DNA of 64,000 bases from Janthinobacterium lividum (GTDB lineage: Bacteria > Pseudomonadota > Gammaproteobacteria > Burkholderiales > Burkholderiaceae_D): NCBI RefSeq assembly GCF_034424625.1, contig NZ_CP139976.1:6076001-6140000 (forward strand). The letters are read 5' to 3'. A model generated the notes under the pieces. The model was not told where the DNA came from. It saw only the letters and a list, made by a program, of their open reading frames with translations, and ran no database searches. The position numbers and the translations under genes are program-made. Positions 9,722 to 18,613 of this stretch are shown here, one piece after another. Numbering within the stretch: position 1 is the first letter of the stretch; every line of letters starts with the position of its first letter.

Positions 9722-11065
9722 TCAAGCGACAATTCCCCTAGAAGTATTGTTAATTTCCCTATATTTTTTTCTCTCCGCTTGAGCATGGCTTATGCAGCTA
9801 ATGAAATAAATTATAAGTATCCACATTGGCGGAAAACTCAGATCCGCCCCTGCGACAGCCTTGGAAACGAGCATGGTAAAGAGAGCCCAACCGGATGCCT
9901 GCACAGCCGCGGACGTAGATTTTAGTCTGGCAGCATTGTTCGCCTGCACACCCATTTTCCACAGTACATAAGTGGTCAACAAGATTAAAAACATGCCTAT
10001 AATGCCGACATTTGAGATCAAAAACGTAATAAAGCTTGATGGCCGATTACTACCCAGTCCGGCGCCAAAGTATGCTGTATTTTCCAATACCGTAAATGCA
10101 TAAGCATCCGCTGCGAATCTGTGCAAAGATGATTCTGATTCGCCTTTATCAAATAAAATCATGCTTAGAATAACATCCGTGCCTGGCACAAACATATAAA
10201 ATATGGCAAAAAATAATGCACAACCAGAAATAATTATAAATATTCGTTTGTTGTGTGTACTTTTATTTTTCGAGAATATAGATACCACACTGTGGCATGC
10301 AAAAAATATAAGCATGCTCAGATAACCCGTTGAAGATGCTGACAATAATAGACCTAAAAGCGCAATACATAGTGCAGATCCCCAAGCCCACAAGCGCTTC
10401 GAGTTGTCTTCGTTAAGCAAACGAATATATAACCACGAGGCAAAACTACCGACAAACATTGCATAAAAAGAAGGCTCGGTAAATGTCGAATTTATGCGTG
10501 GTAAAAATCCGAAAGTAGCATCCTGAGCAATACCATAACTGGTATTATTCAGCAGATAATCCCCTGGATATGGAATACCGGTCAATATGCTGATCAATTG
10601 ATAAAACGAAAAAAATAGAACAATAATGGCGGAAATAACATATGCGCGTCCAATTATTTTAATTCTATTTTCAGATTTATTCGTCACTAAAAGAATTATG
10701 CTCAGCCAGTACAGCAATATAAAAACTGCCTGCGCTATATTTGAAGACGAAATTTGCAGTTTACCTGGTGATAAATACTGTTCGTCGATACCACCTTTCG
10801 GCACATACACATGTATTCCCTGAAAAACGAATGGAAAAACAAATGCCGACATCGCGGAAAATATTACAAACGCGGTAAACCAAAAAGTGAACCAATACCA
10901 TTCTTTTGGTATTATCAAACCACGCATGCGCCAATAAACCAACGCATACAGAACTACCGCTATTTGAGCGATGAAAAATGGTGATATGCCAAGCGACTCA
11001 ATACCGGGAATTACCATACCTTGAAATACTGATAGTATGGTGATCAAATAAATTATACAGTTCAA
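9722..11065 (-). CDS. O-antigen/polysaccharide polymerase (Wzy-like)
   Basis: Wzy joins undecaprenyl-linked repeat units in the periplasm. The 447-residue protein is almost entirely hydrophobic, with roughly eleven membrane segments and a larger hydrophilic loop. Two features fit the Wzy/WaaL superfamily: the RINSTFTEPSFYAMFVGSF stretch (the FxEPSxxA signature), and a later loop with an Arg-rich start followed by GAGLGSNRPS. A WaaL ligase is the alternative, but the position among Wzx, Wzz and transferase genes favours the polymerase. Primary sequence in this family diverges fast, so the call rests on topology, the short signature and context. Confidence 0.75.
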   Translation of the reverse strand: MNCIIYLITILSVFQGMVIPGIESLGISPFFIAQIAVVLYALVYWRMRGLIIPKEWYWFTFWFTAFVIFSAMSAFVFPFVFQGIHVYVPKGGIDEQYLSPGKLQISSSNIAQAVFILLYWLSIILLVTNKSENRIKIIGRAYVISAIIVLFFSFYQLISILTGIPYPGDYLLNNTSYGIAQDATFGFLPRINSTFTEPSFYAMFVGSFASWLYIRLLNEDNSKRLWAWGSALCIALLGLLLSASSTGYLSMLIFFACHSVVSIFSKNKSTHNKRIFIIISGCALFFAIFYMFVPGTDVILSMILFDKGESESSLHRFAADAYAFTVLENTAYFGAGLGSNRPSSFITFLISNVGIIGMFLILLTTYVLWKMGVQANNAARLKSTSAAVQASGWALFTMLVSKAVAGADLSFPPMWILIIYFISCISHAQAERKKYREINNTSRGIVA

Positions 11066-11101
11066 ATTTCCCTCGCCGCCTAAATAGTGTAGTTCCTGAT
11101 T

Positions 11102-11983
11102 TTACAGCTTAAATCCGTCAACTACGCCTGAAATAAATGAGGGGCGTAATCTCTTTGAAAAAAATCGCCATTTCAAAGGACGCGTAATAATATAAAAAGC
11201 CAATGCGAAGATTTTCATAAAAGGAGAAAAATTTTTCCTGATAAAATAAATCCTGTTCCGTTCACAATAATAAGTAGAGAAAGGAGAAAGTCCTCCTCCA
11301 GTACTACTGCTTACCTTGTGCAGCACTAGGCCCTTGGCCCAATAGTAGGTACGGAAACCGAATTTATTGGCCCGCCAAATAAAATCTGCATCGTCGCTAT
11401 ATACAAAGTACTTCTCGTCCATGATACCAATAGCATCGAAAACCCGCTTATGAATCAGCATAAAACACGTCGGCGCATAGCCAATATATCCATCTTTATC
11501 ATATTGACCGTTATCAACCTCACCTTCGCCTCGATGTACTACAGTACCTTTCAAGTTACTAAATGAACCGCCCGCACACCAAATCTTGCGTGAATCGTAG
11601 AAGTATATCTTTGGAACAATTAATTTCTCATTGGAATTATCGGCAAATTGCACCAGATTACCAAATAAATCCACATCATGAAATTCGATATCGTTATTTA
11701 AAAGAAGGACATAATCACATTCCATTTTTAAAGAAAGATTAATTCCTTGATTGTTCGCAGCTGCAACGCCAACATTTTTTTGATTTTTTATCAGCGTAAC
11801 ATTTTTCAAACCGTACTGTTCAATTAGCTCCTGAGATTTATTATAGGAAAAATCATTGAGACTGTTATCAAGTATGAATAGCCAATAATCTGAAAATTTT
11901 TGGGTCGACAAACTTTCGAAAAAGCCAGGAAGAACATCCTCGCTATTAAATAGAACTGTGACCAATCCAACCCGGGCTTTCAT
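11102..11983 (-). CDS. Glycosyltransferase family 2 protein (rhamnosyltransferase-like)
   Basis: It is a GT-A fold transferase that probably adds one sugar of the repeat unit at the cytoplasmic face. The 293-residue protein has VTVLFNSEDVLPGFFESL at the N-terminus and the NND(I) metal-binding triad in LLLNNDIEFHD. It also has YAPTCFMLIHKRVFDAIG and YSDDADFIWRANKFG, the pattern of GT2 rhamnosyltransferases such as the RfbF/RfbN type. With rfbBACD nearby, rhamnose or a rhamnose-derived sugar is a reasonable donor, but that is inference. The start codon overlaps the stop of the upstream epimerase gene (ATGA), indicating coupling. Confidence 0.85.
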   Translation of the reverse strand: MKARVGLVTVLFNSEDVLPGFFESLSTQKFSDYWLFILDNSLNDFSYNKSQELIEQYGLKNVTLIKNQKNVGVAAANNQGINLSLKMECDYVLLLNNDIEFHDVDLFGNLVQFADNSNEKLIVPKIYFYDSRKIWCAGGSFSNLKGTVVHRGEGEVDNGQYDKDGYIGYAPTCFMLIHKRVFDAIGIMDEKYFVYSDDADFIWRANKFGFRTYYWAKGLVLHKVSSSTGGGLSPFSTYYCERNRIYFIRKNFSPFMKIFALAFYIITRPLKWRFFSKRLRPSFISGVVDGFKL

Positions 11984-13113
11984 TTATACAAACCCCGTTT
12001 CTTCATTTCTTCAATGCTTGTCTCATAAGTATCAATCTGCACCTCTTGCATATTGACCCAATCAGTAAACTTCTTGATGCCTTGATCAAAACTAACCTTG
12101 GGCCGGAATCCCAGCAGGCGCTCAGCCTTACTTAGATCAGCATAATTATGGCGAATATCGCCTAAACGATATGCGCCGGTAACCTTAATAGGTACCTCAT
12201 TTCCATAATGTTTTACCAGTGTGTTTGCTACCGTCAAGACATCTGTGGCAACGCCGGCGCCGATGCCAAATACCTCGCCATTTGCAGCATCTCGTGTCAG
12301 TGCTGCTGTCGTTGCTGCAACAATATCGTCAATAAAAACAAAATCCCGACTTTCCTTGCCATCCTCAAAAATATTGATACCGTTATTGTTCTTGATGCGC
12401 GTGGAAAAGATAGACAGAATGCCTGTATAAGGATTGCTCAGCGATTGACCAGGGCCATATACGTTCTGGTAACGCAATGCACTGGCGCCAATACCCAGCG
12501 AGTCGCACACTGTCATTACCATTTGTTCCTGGTTTTGCTTGGTAATACCATAGACTGACGAAGGATGAATTTTCGAATCCTCATCCGTGGCAAGCAAGGT
12601 CAGCACGTTGCCTGTTTTTGGACATAACGGTTCAAAACGACCGGCCTGCATATCAATATCTTTACGGGCACCGGGATAGATAATTCCCAAGGCTTCCGAA
12701 TAGTATTTTCCTTCGCCATAAATCGAGCGGGAAGAAGCCACAACAACCTTTTTAACCTGATATTGACCGTTAGCCAGCAAGTCCAGCATGATGCCGGTGC
12801 CGCCGATATTAACGTCGACATAGCGCTTGATCTCATACATGGACTGGCCTGTACCGGTCTCAGCTGCCAAGTGCACGATGGCATCCTGACCGGGAAGAAC
12901 AGCCTCCCAGGCAGCGACATCAGTGACCGAACCCAAAACAAAATTAGTGGTGTCCTTGATGCTCCGATACAAAGGCGAGGTTTCAGATGGATTATCGCCA
13001 TGAATCTGGGGAGATAATATATCCAGAATTGTTACCTCATGCCCTATGCTTTTCAAGTGCAATGCCAAGTTGGACCCGATAAAACCAGCACCACCAGTAA
13101 TCAAAATTTTCAT
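11980..13113 (-). CDS. NAD-dependent sugar epimerase/dehydratase (WbiB-like, possible dTDP-rhamnose 4-epimerase)
   Basis: This 377-residue extended-SDR protein has GGAGFIGSN (7-15), SSRSIYG (127-133) and the catalytic YGITK (188-192). Between the last two is an insertion of about 50 residues rich in Cys, Asp and Pro, seen in WbiB-type epimerases that turn dTDP-L-rhamnose into dTDP-6-deoxy-L-talose. The substrate is inferred from that resemblance and from rfbBACD in the same locus; a UDP-glucose/galactose-type epimerase is the alternative. A weak GGAA lies seven bases before the ATG. It is the first gene after a 223-bp AT-rich gap, so it may have its own promoter. Confidence 0.75.
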   Translation of the reverse strand: MKILITGGAGFIGSNLALHLKSIGHEVTILDILSPQIHGDNPSETSPLYRSIKDTTNFVLGSVTDVAAWEAVLPGQDAIVHLAAETGTGQSMYEIKRYVDVNIGGTGIMLDLLANGQYQVKKVVVASSRSIYGEGKYYSEALGIIYPGARKDIDMQAGRFEPLCPKTGNVLTLLATDEDSKIHPSSVYGITKQNQEQMVMTVCDSLGIGASALRYQNVYGPGQSLSNPYTGILSIFSTRIKNNNGINIFEDGKESRDFVFIDDIVAATTAALTRDAANGEVFGIGAGVATDVLTVANTLVKHYGNEVPIKVTGAYRLGDIRHNYADLSKAERLLGFRPKVSFDQGIKKFTDWVNMQEVQIDTYETSIEEMKKRGLYK

Positions 13114-13336
13114 AATATTTCCGTATACTATTTTTTAAATATATTTCTAATCACCCCTTGCATTTTTAAATAATTAAAAATACGGTGAGGCATTACTTAA
13201 TCTTTCATCATGCACTGAAGAATCTTATATCAATCATTTATAGACGCAATACATTCATCTGCGCCGAGTATAGATGAGCAGCACAAACAATGAATTTTTA
13301 CCTAAAAATCATATCACCTTGCCGGAAAAGCAAAGA
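13114..13336. other. AT-rich 223-bp gap inside the O-unit cassette
   Basis: No open frame longer than background and no clear hairpin is visible. The very low GC and the position before the epimerase gene make it a plausible secondary promoter region for the downstream glycosyltransferase genes, but I cannot assign -35/-10 hexamers with confidence. Confidence 0.4.
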
Positions 13337-13936
13337 TCAAGTAGAAATCCATTCTTTTTTTTCTTGGCAGTATTTTTTAATTATTTTGGCCGGGCTACCG
13401 GCAATCATCGAAAAATCTGGAAAAGACCGAGTGACAACCGATCTCGTTCCTACAATACAATTTCTGCCAAGCGATACACCAGGCATGATCGAGACGCCAT
13501 ATCCGATGAATGTATTTTTTCCAATATGAATAGGGCCTTTCGATTCCAAATCTTGCTGCATGATCAAGCCGGCATCCGGATTAAACCCATGCGCAGAATC
13601 TGATAGATAGACATACTCACTTAGTACACATCCATCTTCAATGCGTATGGAGTCAATACTATACATTTGACAGTATCGACCTACATAAACATCGTTACCA
13701 AAAAATATTTTAGGGGAAAATCTTTGTTGGCCATTCATCGTTATGGGCTCCAGCACTACACCTTTACCGATCCGGCAATTCCGACCAATTTCAATCAATT
13801 CTTTATTTATTAATCTACGGGGAAGATAAACATAACTCCCCGTACCCAAACTTGCAACTTTCGGCCTAAACAATACAGCCTTAATAATTAATTTTATAAA
13901 ATTCATGACTAATGCCCTCAACTTTGGCAAAGCCAA
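13337..13936 (-). CDS. Hexapeptide-repeat (LbH) acyltransferase
   Basis: This 199-residue protein has the left-handed beta-helix hexad pattern: IGRNCRIGKGVVLEP, then YVGRYCQM, IRIEDGCVLSEYVYL, IGKNTFIGYGVSIMPGVSL and GRNCIVGTRSVVTRSF. It ends with the family signature MIAGSPAKIIKKY. Such enzymes O- or N-acetylate sugars in the cytoplasm using acetyl-CoA. It overlaps the flippase gene by 19 bp, so the two are co-translated. The exact acceptor is unknown. Together with the acyltransferase-3 protein downstream, it suggests a doubly modified repeat unit. Confidence 0.85.
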   Translation of the reverse strand: MALPKLRALVMNFIKLIIKAVLFRPKVASLGTGSYVYLPRRLINKELIEIGRNCRIGKGVVLEPITMNGQQRFSPKIFFGNDVYVGRYCQMYSIDSIRIEDGCVLSEYVYLSDSAHGFNPDAGLIMQQDLESKGPIHIGKNTFIGYGVSIMPGVSLGRNCIVGTRSVVTRSFPDFSMIAGSPAKIIKKYCQEKKEWIST

Positions 13937-15300
13937 AATAACACGCCCAACGTTACCGCCGGGAAAAATATTATCCTATTAAAGAAATACAATCTTGAAA
14001 TAGACAATATCTTTGTTTTATCCACAACAAAAATCAGCGCACTAACTACTCCTGCAATTGCACCAATTAATGTCCCATATACTACTCCGATGACGCCATA
14101 TGAGGGAGCAAGCATCAAACTGAAGGACAAATTAACAACGCCCTCTATAATAGCTGGCATGAATGCTTTTTTATGTTCGGCAATAGAAAGCAGCAAAAGC
14201 GAATATGGGCTCAACAAATTCCTTATCGCATGAGCAAATAACATTATAGAAAGCAATGCATAGACATCATCAACATAGCTTCTATCTATCCATAACGACA
14301 GAAGAGCTTTTCCAAATAGGAAAAAAATTACGATTACAAAAACAAGAAATATGGCGCAGCCAGCACTCGATATTGCCAACAATTTTGGCAAGCGTACTTG
14401 CTTGTCTGCTTTGGCAAACGAGGCCGATCCAATAGCAACCAAAGGGCCCAGGACGGCCTGCATTACACCCACCAGAATGGATATTGCGGTTATTGCAAGT
14501 GAATAAGATGCAACTTTTTCAAAGTCATAATGTCCGACTATCACCAAGTCAATGCCATTGACAAACAGCATTGCAACACTCCACACCGCCAAACTAGAAC
14601 AATAATAAAATAATTCCTTGCACCTGGCCCAATCAATGGCTCCTAAATTTTTTACAATCTCTCCGCCCAATTTCTTTGCATAGAAATAGCTTATTGGCAA
14701 TATCATTACTCCGCACAATGCCAATACGACAGAAATTTCGAGAAGCGTTCCACCATTACTCAATACCAGCCAAATAAAGAATAAACTTGACATTCTAGTC
14801 AGCAGCAGTCCGCTGACCGGCACTATATTTCGATGCAATCCAATAAACATGCCTGATGGCACCAACGCAAATAACTGAAATGCCGCCGACATACCCAGTA
14901 TGGCTATACAGGTTCTAAACTCACCAACCAAGTCCTCAGGAATATTCTTGAAAAATAATGGATAAAATATTGCAAGCAGCACGACTGCAAAAACCGCAAA
15001 AAAACTGAAAAATGACACCAACACCAAGCCAGCTTTTATGGTTTTTCGCTGATCATTCAAATCCGATATTTCATTTCCATGTGCAATGAATTTTGTCATT
15101 GCGGTTTGCAATCCAAAACCAAAAAGCTGCATATATATCAATATTTGCAGCGATAAGCTCCAAAGTGAAAACTCCAATTTCCCCAAATGGCGAACGACAA
15201 GTGCCGGCAGCAATAAATTGAATAATGTCGTACCTATTCCACCAATTACATTTGCAACGGCATTCTTTAAAAACAATTTACGTAATGATGCAGCTGCCAT
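13918..15300 (-). CDS. Polysaccharide flippase (Wzx-like, MOP superfamily)
   Basis: Wzx moves the lipid-linked repeat unit from the cytoplasmic to the periplasmic face. The 460-residue protein has about twelve to fourteen hydrophobic helices in the MOP (MATE/PST) layout. It starts with LFLKNAVANVIGGIGTTLFNLLLP, where the first helix normally holds the substrate channel. There is no extra domain. The neighbours Wzy-like, PCP and OPX complete a Wzx/Wzy-dependent assembly line. GC is low, around one third in parts, well below the flanking genome. Confidence 0.88.
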   Translation of the reverse strand: MAAASLRKLFLKNAVANVIGGIGTTLFNLLLPALVVRHLGKLEFSLWSLSLQILIYMQLFGFGLQTAMTKFIAHGNEISDLNDQRKTIKAGLVLVSFFSFFAVFAVVLLAIFYPLFFKNIPEDLVGEFRTCIAILGMSAAFQLFALVPSGMFIGLHRNIVPVSGLLLTRMSSLFFIWLVLSNGGTLLEISVVLALCGVMILPISYFYAKKLGGEIVKNLGAIDWARCKELFYYCSSLAVWSVAMLFVNGIDLVIVGHYDFEKVASYSLAITAISILVGVMQAVLGPLVAIGSASFAKADKQVRLPKLLAISSAGCAIFLVFVIVIFFLFGKALLSLWIDRSYVDDVYALLSIMLFAHAIRNLLSPYSLLLLSIAEHKKAFMPAIIEGVVNLSFSLMLAPSYGVIGVVYGTLIGAIAGVVSALIFVVDKTKILSISRLYFFNRIIFFPAVTLGVLFWLCQS

Positions 15301-15379
15301 AAGTAATCAATATTTTATTTGTAATTTCTTAAAATGCCAGGCTATTTCAGTTTAAATGGCATCATGCCATGGCATTTGT

Positions 15380-16594
15380 TTAATTATTTTTCCAAGCGTT
15401 TGATACCGCGGCCCAGCGAGAATTATTCTTGGCATTGCGCTTAGATGACACATAGCCATCCCGTAAAATCGCGATGAAGATTGCCAGTACCCCTCCGCCA
15501 ATCAGGCCGGCCAAAGTGAAGACCAGAGGTTTCGGTTTGATTTTTTTCTGAGCAGGCACTGCCAAATCCAGTTGCTGGATCATGGAAGAATCCTTGGCCT
15601 CATCAATTTTTGCCAGCTCATACTGTTTTGCCAGCAGTTCAAAAATGGTCTCGTAATATTTAACATCCCTTAATGTGCGAACATACTCGACGCCAACCTC
15701 AGGAAGCTTCCCGCTAGGGATCATGACATCACCACTCCGGCCCTGTCCACTTTGCAACTTTTCCAACTGACCTTGCAGCCCGCGCATCTCTTCCTGCAAG
15801 CGCATATATTCTGGGTTGCTGGCAGTCGCAAAACTGCGCATGGCCTGCAATTGGACTGTTTTGGCTGCGATGGTGCCTTGGAGCTGAGCCTCATTGGCAA
15901 TAAGTCCCTTCACCTGCCCTTCCAATTGAAGCATGCCTGTCGTTTCTTGCATTTTCCGCATAGCAACTTCGGCGTTCGCTAACTCCTCTTTGGCAGCCTT
16001 CAATTGCTTCTCAAAAAAAACCCGGCGTCTGGCAGCTTCCGTGATTGCCAAGTTCTTGGTCAGCGCAGCCAGCTCTGTCACATAGGCATTCGCCAAATCA
16101 GCAGCAAACTTTGGGTCCCTGTCTTCGACAGAAATACCAATCAAGCCATCTTTACCGTTAGATATGCTGCGCACATTCGCCAACTTATCGCGCGTATCAT
16201 CCAGAAATTCTTTGTTGAAGCGTTCTTTCAACTTATATCGTTCGATCAAGTTATCTGCAATTGTCCGGCTCTGCAGCATGCCCACATATAAATCGTTGGG
16301 ATTTTTCAGGCCGGCGATACTGCCTGCGGCGCTCGCCAAACCGCCCAGTTGCCCCAACATTGCCGAAACAGAGGAGCTCTGCTGCTGCGGTGGCATGATA
16401 ACAGCCGTGCTGACATACTTCGGTGTCATCAGCAAGCTGGCTGTCAGCGCCAATGCACCAGTCACCAGTGGGAAAATGATGATGAGCTTTCGCTGACGTA
16501 CCAAGGCAGCACACACGTCGAGCAAATGAATGCCCTCGTCTTCTGCCTGGGCTACTGGATATTGCTTATTTTGAATTTCTACATGCTCGGACAT
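15380..16594 (-). CDS. Polysaccharide co-polymerase / chain-length determinant (Wzz/KpsE type)
   Basis: It is an inner-membrane protein that sets chain length and links polymerisation to export. The 404-residue protein has an N-terminal helix (IIIFPLVTGALALTASLL, about 37-54), the conserved STAVIMPP just after it, a long coiled-coil-rich periplasmic part (about 180-300), and a C-terminal helix preceded by the proline-rich KPKPLVFTLAGL. The C-terminal cytoplasmic tail is short and has no Walker motifs or tyrosine cluster, so it lacks the Wzc kinase domain. No separate kinase or Wzb phosphatase is visible in the window. This resembles the kinase-free PCP proteins paired with OPX partners. Confidence 0.9.
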   Translation of the reverse strand: MSEHVEIQNKQYPVAQAEDEGIHLLDVCAALVRQRKLIIIFPLVTGALALTASLLMTPKYVSTAVIMPPQQQSSSVSAMLGQLGGLASAAGSIAGLKNPNDLYVGMLQSRTIADNLIERYKLKERFNKEFLDDTRDKLANVRSISNGKDGLIGISVEDRDPKFAADLANAYVTELAALTKNLAITEAARRRVFFEKQLKAAKEELANAEVAMRKMQETTGMLQLEGQVKGLIANEAQLQGTIAAKTVQLQAMRSFATASNPEYMRLQEEMRGLQGQLEKLQSGQGRSGDVMIPSGKLPEVGVEYVRTLRDVKYYETIFELLAKQYELAKIDEAKDSSMIQQLDLAVPAQKKIKPKPLVFTLAGLIGGGVLAIFIAILRDGYVSSKRNAKNNSRWAAVSNAWKNN

Positions 16595-16646
16595 CGTTCG
16601 CTTTCAAATAAAGTGTGGTTTTATGCGTATCTGATGAGATGCCGTG

Positions 16647-18557
16647 TTAATCCTTCAACACTTTCAAACCAGCTGCTCCCAAACCAAACTGATAGAAAAT
16701 CGCAGTCCATTCCTTCAGGCTCTGCATAAACGTGCTGCGTTCGATTTTCTCGGGCACCACTACCGTGTCACCCGGATTAAGCGCCGTGCCGCCAATACCA
16801 CTGAACCAGCCGGTTCCCTGGCCACTCTGCGCCGTGCCATCGGCCCGGATCACATACATTTCGGATTTGTCCGCATTCGCAGTGATACCTCCGGCCTGCT
16901 GAACATAGTCGTTGACCGTACGTTGTGGGCGATAAACGAAGGCGTTTTGCTGGAAAACCGAACCCAGCACATCCACAGTGCCGGGACGGCGCGGAATCAG
17001 AATGGAATCGCCGTCCTGCAGCGGCAGATCGGGCAGATTTTTGACTTGCGTGTCAACACCTGGCAGATCGAGAACAATGCGGCCTTCAGCCTTGATGCTG
17101 CGCAGTTTTTGTGCGATGCGGCGTTGCTGCTCGACTTCAGCCGCAGCCTTCGCTGCGTTATCTTTGTCATTGCTGGCTGCCATGCGCTGTGTCGCGTTCG
17201 ACTCCAGCTCACGTTCAAAGCGGTCAGCCACCTGGTTCAGTTTGATCTGCTGGGCGCGGCGCACGGATTCACGGTTCAACTGAGTGGCGTACAGGTAACC
17301 ATTTTCGTTGGCACCACCGACACGGGCGATCAGCTCGCGCAGGGTTTCACCTTTTTTCAGCAGGAAAATACCACTCTGCTTTGCTTCGCCAGCCACACGC
17401 ACGTATTCATTCTGGATTTGCGCCTGGACCGGTACGGCGCCTGGTGCGAACACGCGCAGAATATCGGTAGGCTTGACGGCAATGCCGGTCAACTGACTGC
17501 CGGACACACCTTTGTCGGCTACCAGTTCCAGCACGGTTTTATATTGATTATCGATGTTCTTTTCGACCACGATCTGCTTGGTTTCAGCCGCCGAGTCAAA
17601 ACCACCGGCCCAGTTCAGTACATCGGCCAGTGTCGCGGTGCCTTTCAACTCGAAAATAGCCGGTTGCTTCACGTTGCCGGTCAAGGCCACCAGCGGGCCT
17701 ACCTCAGGAATATAGATCACGTCGCCGTCGCGCAAGGTGACGTCGCGGCTCTTGTCACCGCTAACCAGCATGTCATACAGGTCGAAGGTGCTGACGGTAT
17801 CCTTGCCGCGCTTGAGCTGGATATTGCGCATGCTGCCCGTAGCGTCCGGGCCGCCCGACGTAAACAGGGCATTGAGCAGGGTGCTCATGGAATTCAAGGT
17901 ATAGGTACCGGGACGGACGGCATGGCCGACCACGTACACTTGCACGGCGCGCGTTTGCGCGATGCTCGCTGTCAGGTCGAAATTGGTATAGATCTTGCCA
18001 ATGGCTTTCTTCAGGTAGCCCTGCAAGTCCTTGTACTGCACGCCACTGACCTTGATGGAGCCGACGCGCGGGATGAAAATCGCGCCGCTGCGGTCAACCG
18101 TGGCGCTGACGTCGATGTCGACCATGCCCCAGCCGCGTACCTGCAGCTCGTCGCCCGTGCCGATCACGTATTCCTGGTTGACCTGGACACCATCGAGCGG
18201 TGCAAAGGTGGACGGCACATCGCTGAATAGATCCTTGCCGAAGATGCTCAGTTTTTTGCCTGTCACGCCATCGACATACTCTTCGAAAGCGCCCGCCTTG
18301 ACTTCGGTAGCAGCCTGCTTGCTGAGATTATTGGCAGCCAGCGTTTTCTCCTGGCGCGGATCGCTGCGGCCGCTACGGATACTAGGCAAGGTACCTGCGC
18401 CCAACTCGCTTGCCTGTGCGCGAGACGGGTTCTGGCGCGGCAGGTCAGCCATGTCCAGGTCCTGCCCTGCGGCGTAGGCAGAAGTTGCGCCCAGCAGGAA
18501 AGCCGAGAAAATCACTTGTTTCACGAAAGGCGGGGGAGTACGAAGTTGCTTTTTCAT
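16647..18557 (-). CDS. Outer-membrane polysaccharide export protein (Wza-like, SLBB domains)
   Basis: It forms the periplasm-to-surface channel for the polymer. The 636-residue precursor starts at ATG 18557 with a signal peptide (basic start, hydrophobic core, AYA cleavage). I see no lipobox cysteine, unlike E. coli Wza. A poly-export domain follows (YVIGTGDELQVRGWG), then SLBB repeats around VQVYVVGHAVRPGTYTL, YVRVAGEAKQSGIFLL and VDVLGSVFQQNAFVY. It ends in an amphipathic helix (SLKEWTAIFYQFGLGAAGL) that could be the membrane-spanning element. At 636 residues it is longer than Wza (about 380) because of extra SLBB modules. The open frame extends to 18929 but that part overlaps the upstream gene. 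Confidence 0.92.
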   Translation of the reverse strand: MKKQLRTPPPFVKQVIFSAFLLGATSAYAAGQDLDMADLPRQNPSRAQASELGAGTLPSIRSGRSDPRQEKTLAANNLSKQAATEVKAGAFEEYVDGVTGKKLSIFGKDLFSDVPSTFAPLDGVQVNQEYVIGTGDELQVRGWGMVDIDVSATVDRSGAIFIPRVGSIKVSGVQYKDLQGYLKKAIGKIYTNFDLTASIAQTRAVQVYVVGHAVRPGTYTLNSMSTLLNALFTSGGPDATGSMRNIQLKRGKDTVSTFDLYDMLVSGDKSRDVTLRDGDVIYIPEVGPLVALTGNVKQPAIFELKGTATLADVLNWAGGFDSAAETKQIVVEKNIDNQYKTVLELVADKGVSGSQLTGIAVKPTDILRVFAPGAVPVQAQIQNEYVRVAGEAKQSGIFLLKKGETLRELIARVGGANENGYLYATQLNRESVRRAQQIKLNQVADRFERELESNATQRMAASNDKDNAAKAAAEVEQQRRIAQKLRSIKAEGRIVLDLPGVDTQVKNLPDLPLQDGDSILIPRRPGTVDVLGSVFQQNAFVYRPQRTVNDYVQQAGGITANADKSEMYVIRADGTAQSGQGTGWFSGIGGTALNPGDTVVVPEKIERSTFMQSLKEWTAIFYQFGLGAAGLKVLKD

Positions 18558-18613
18558 GCTGGTCTTTGTCTGGATGAATGATGTTGTATGAGTAAAGGGA
18601 GCACCATGCGCGC

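Noticed and set aside
16644-18230. A 528-codon + strand frame opposite the Wza-like gene
   Set aside because: The Wza-like gene has signal peptide and SLBB domains; the + strand frame has none.
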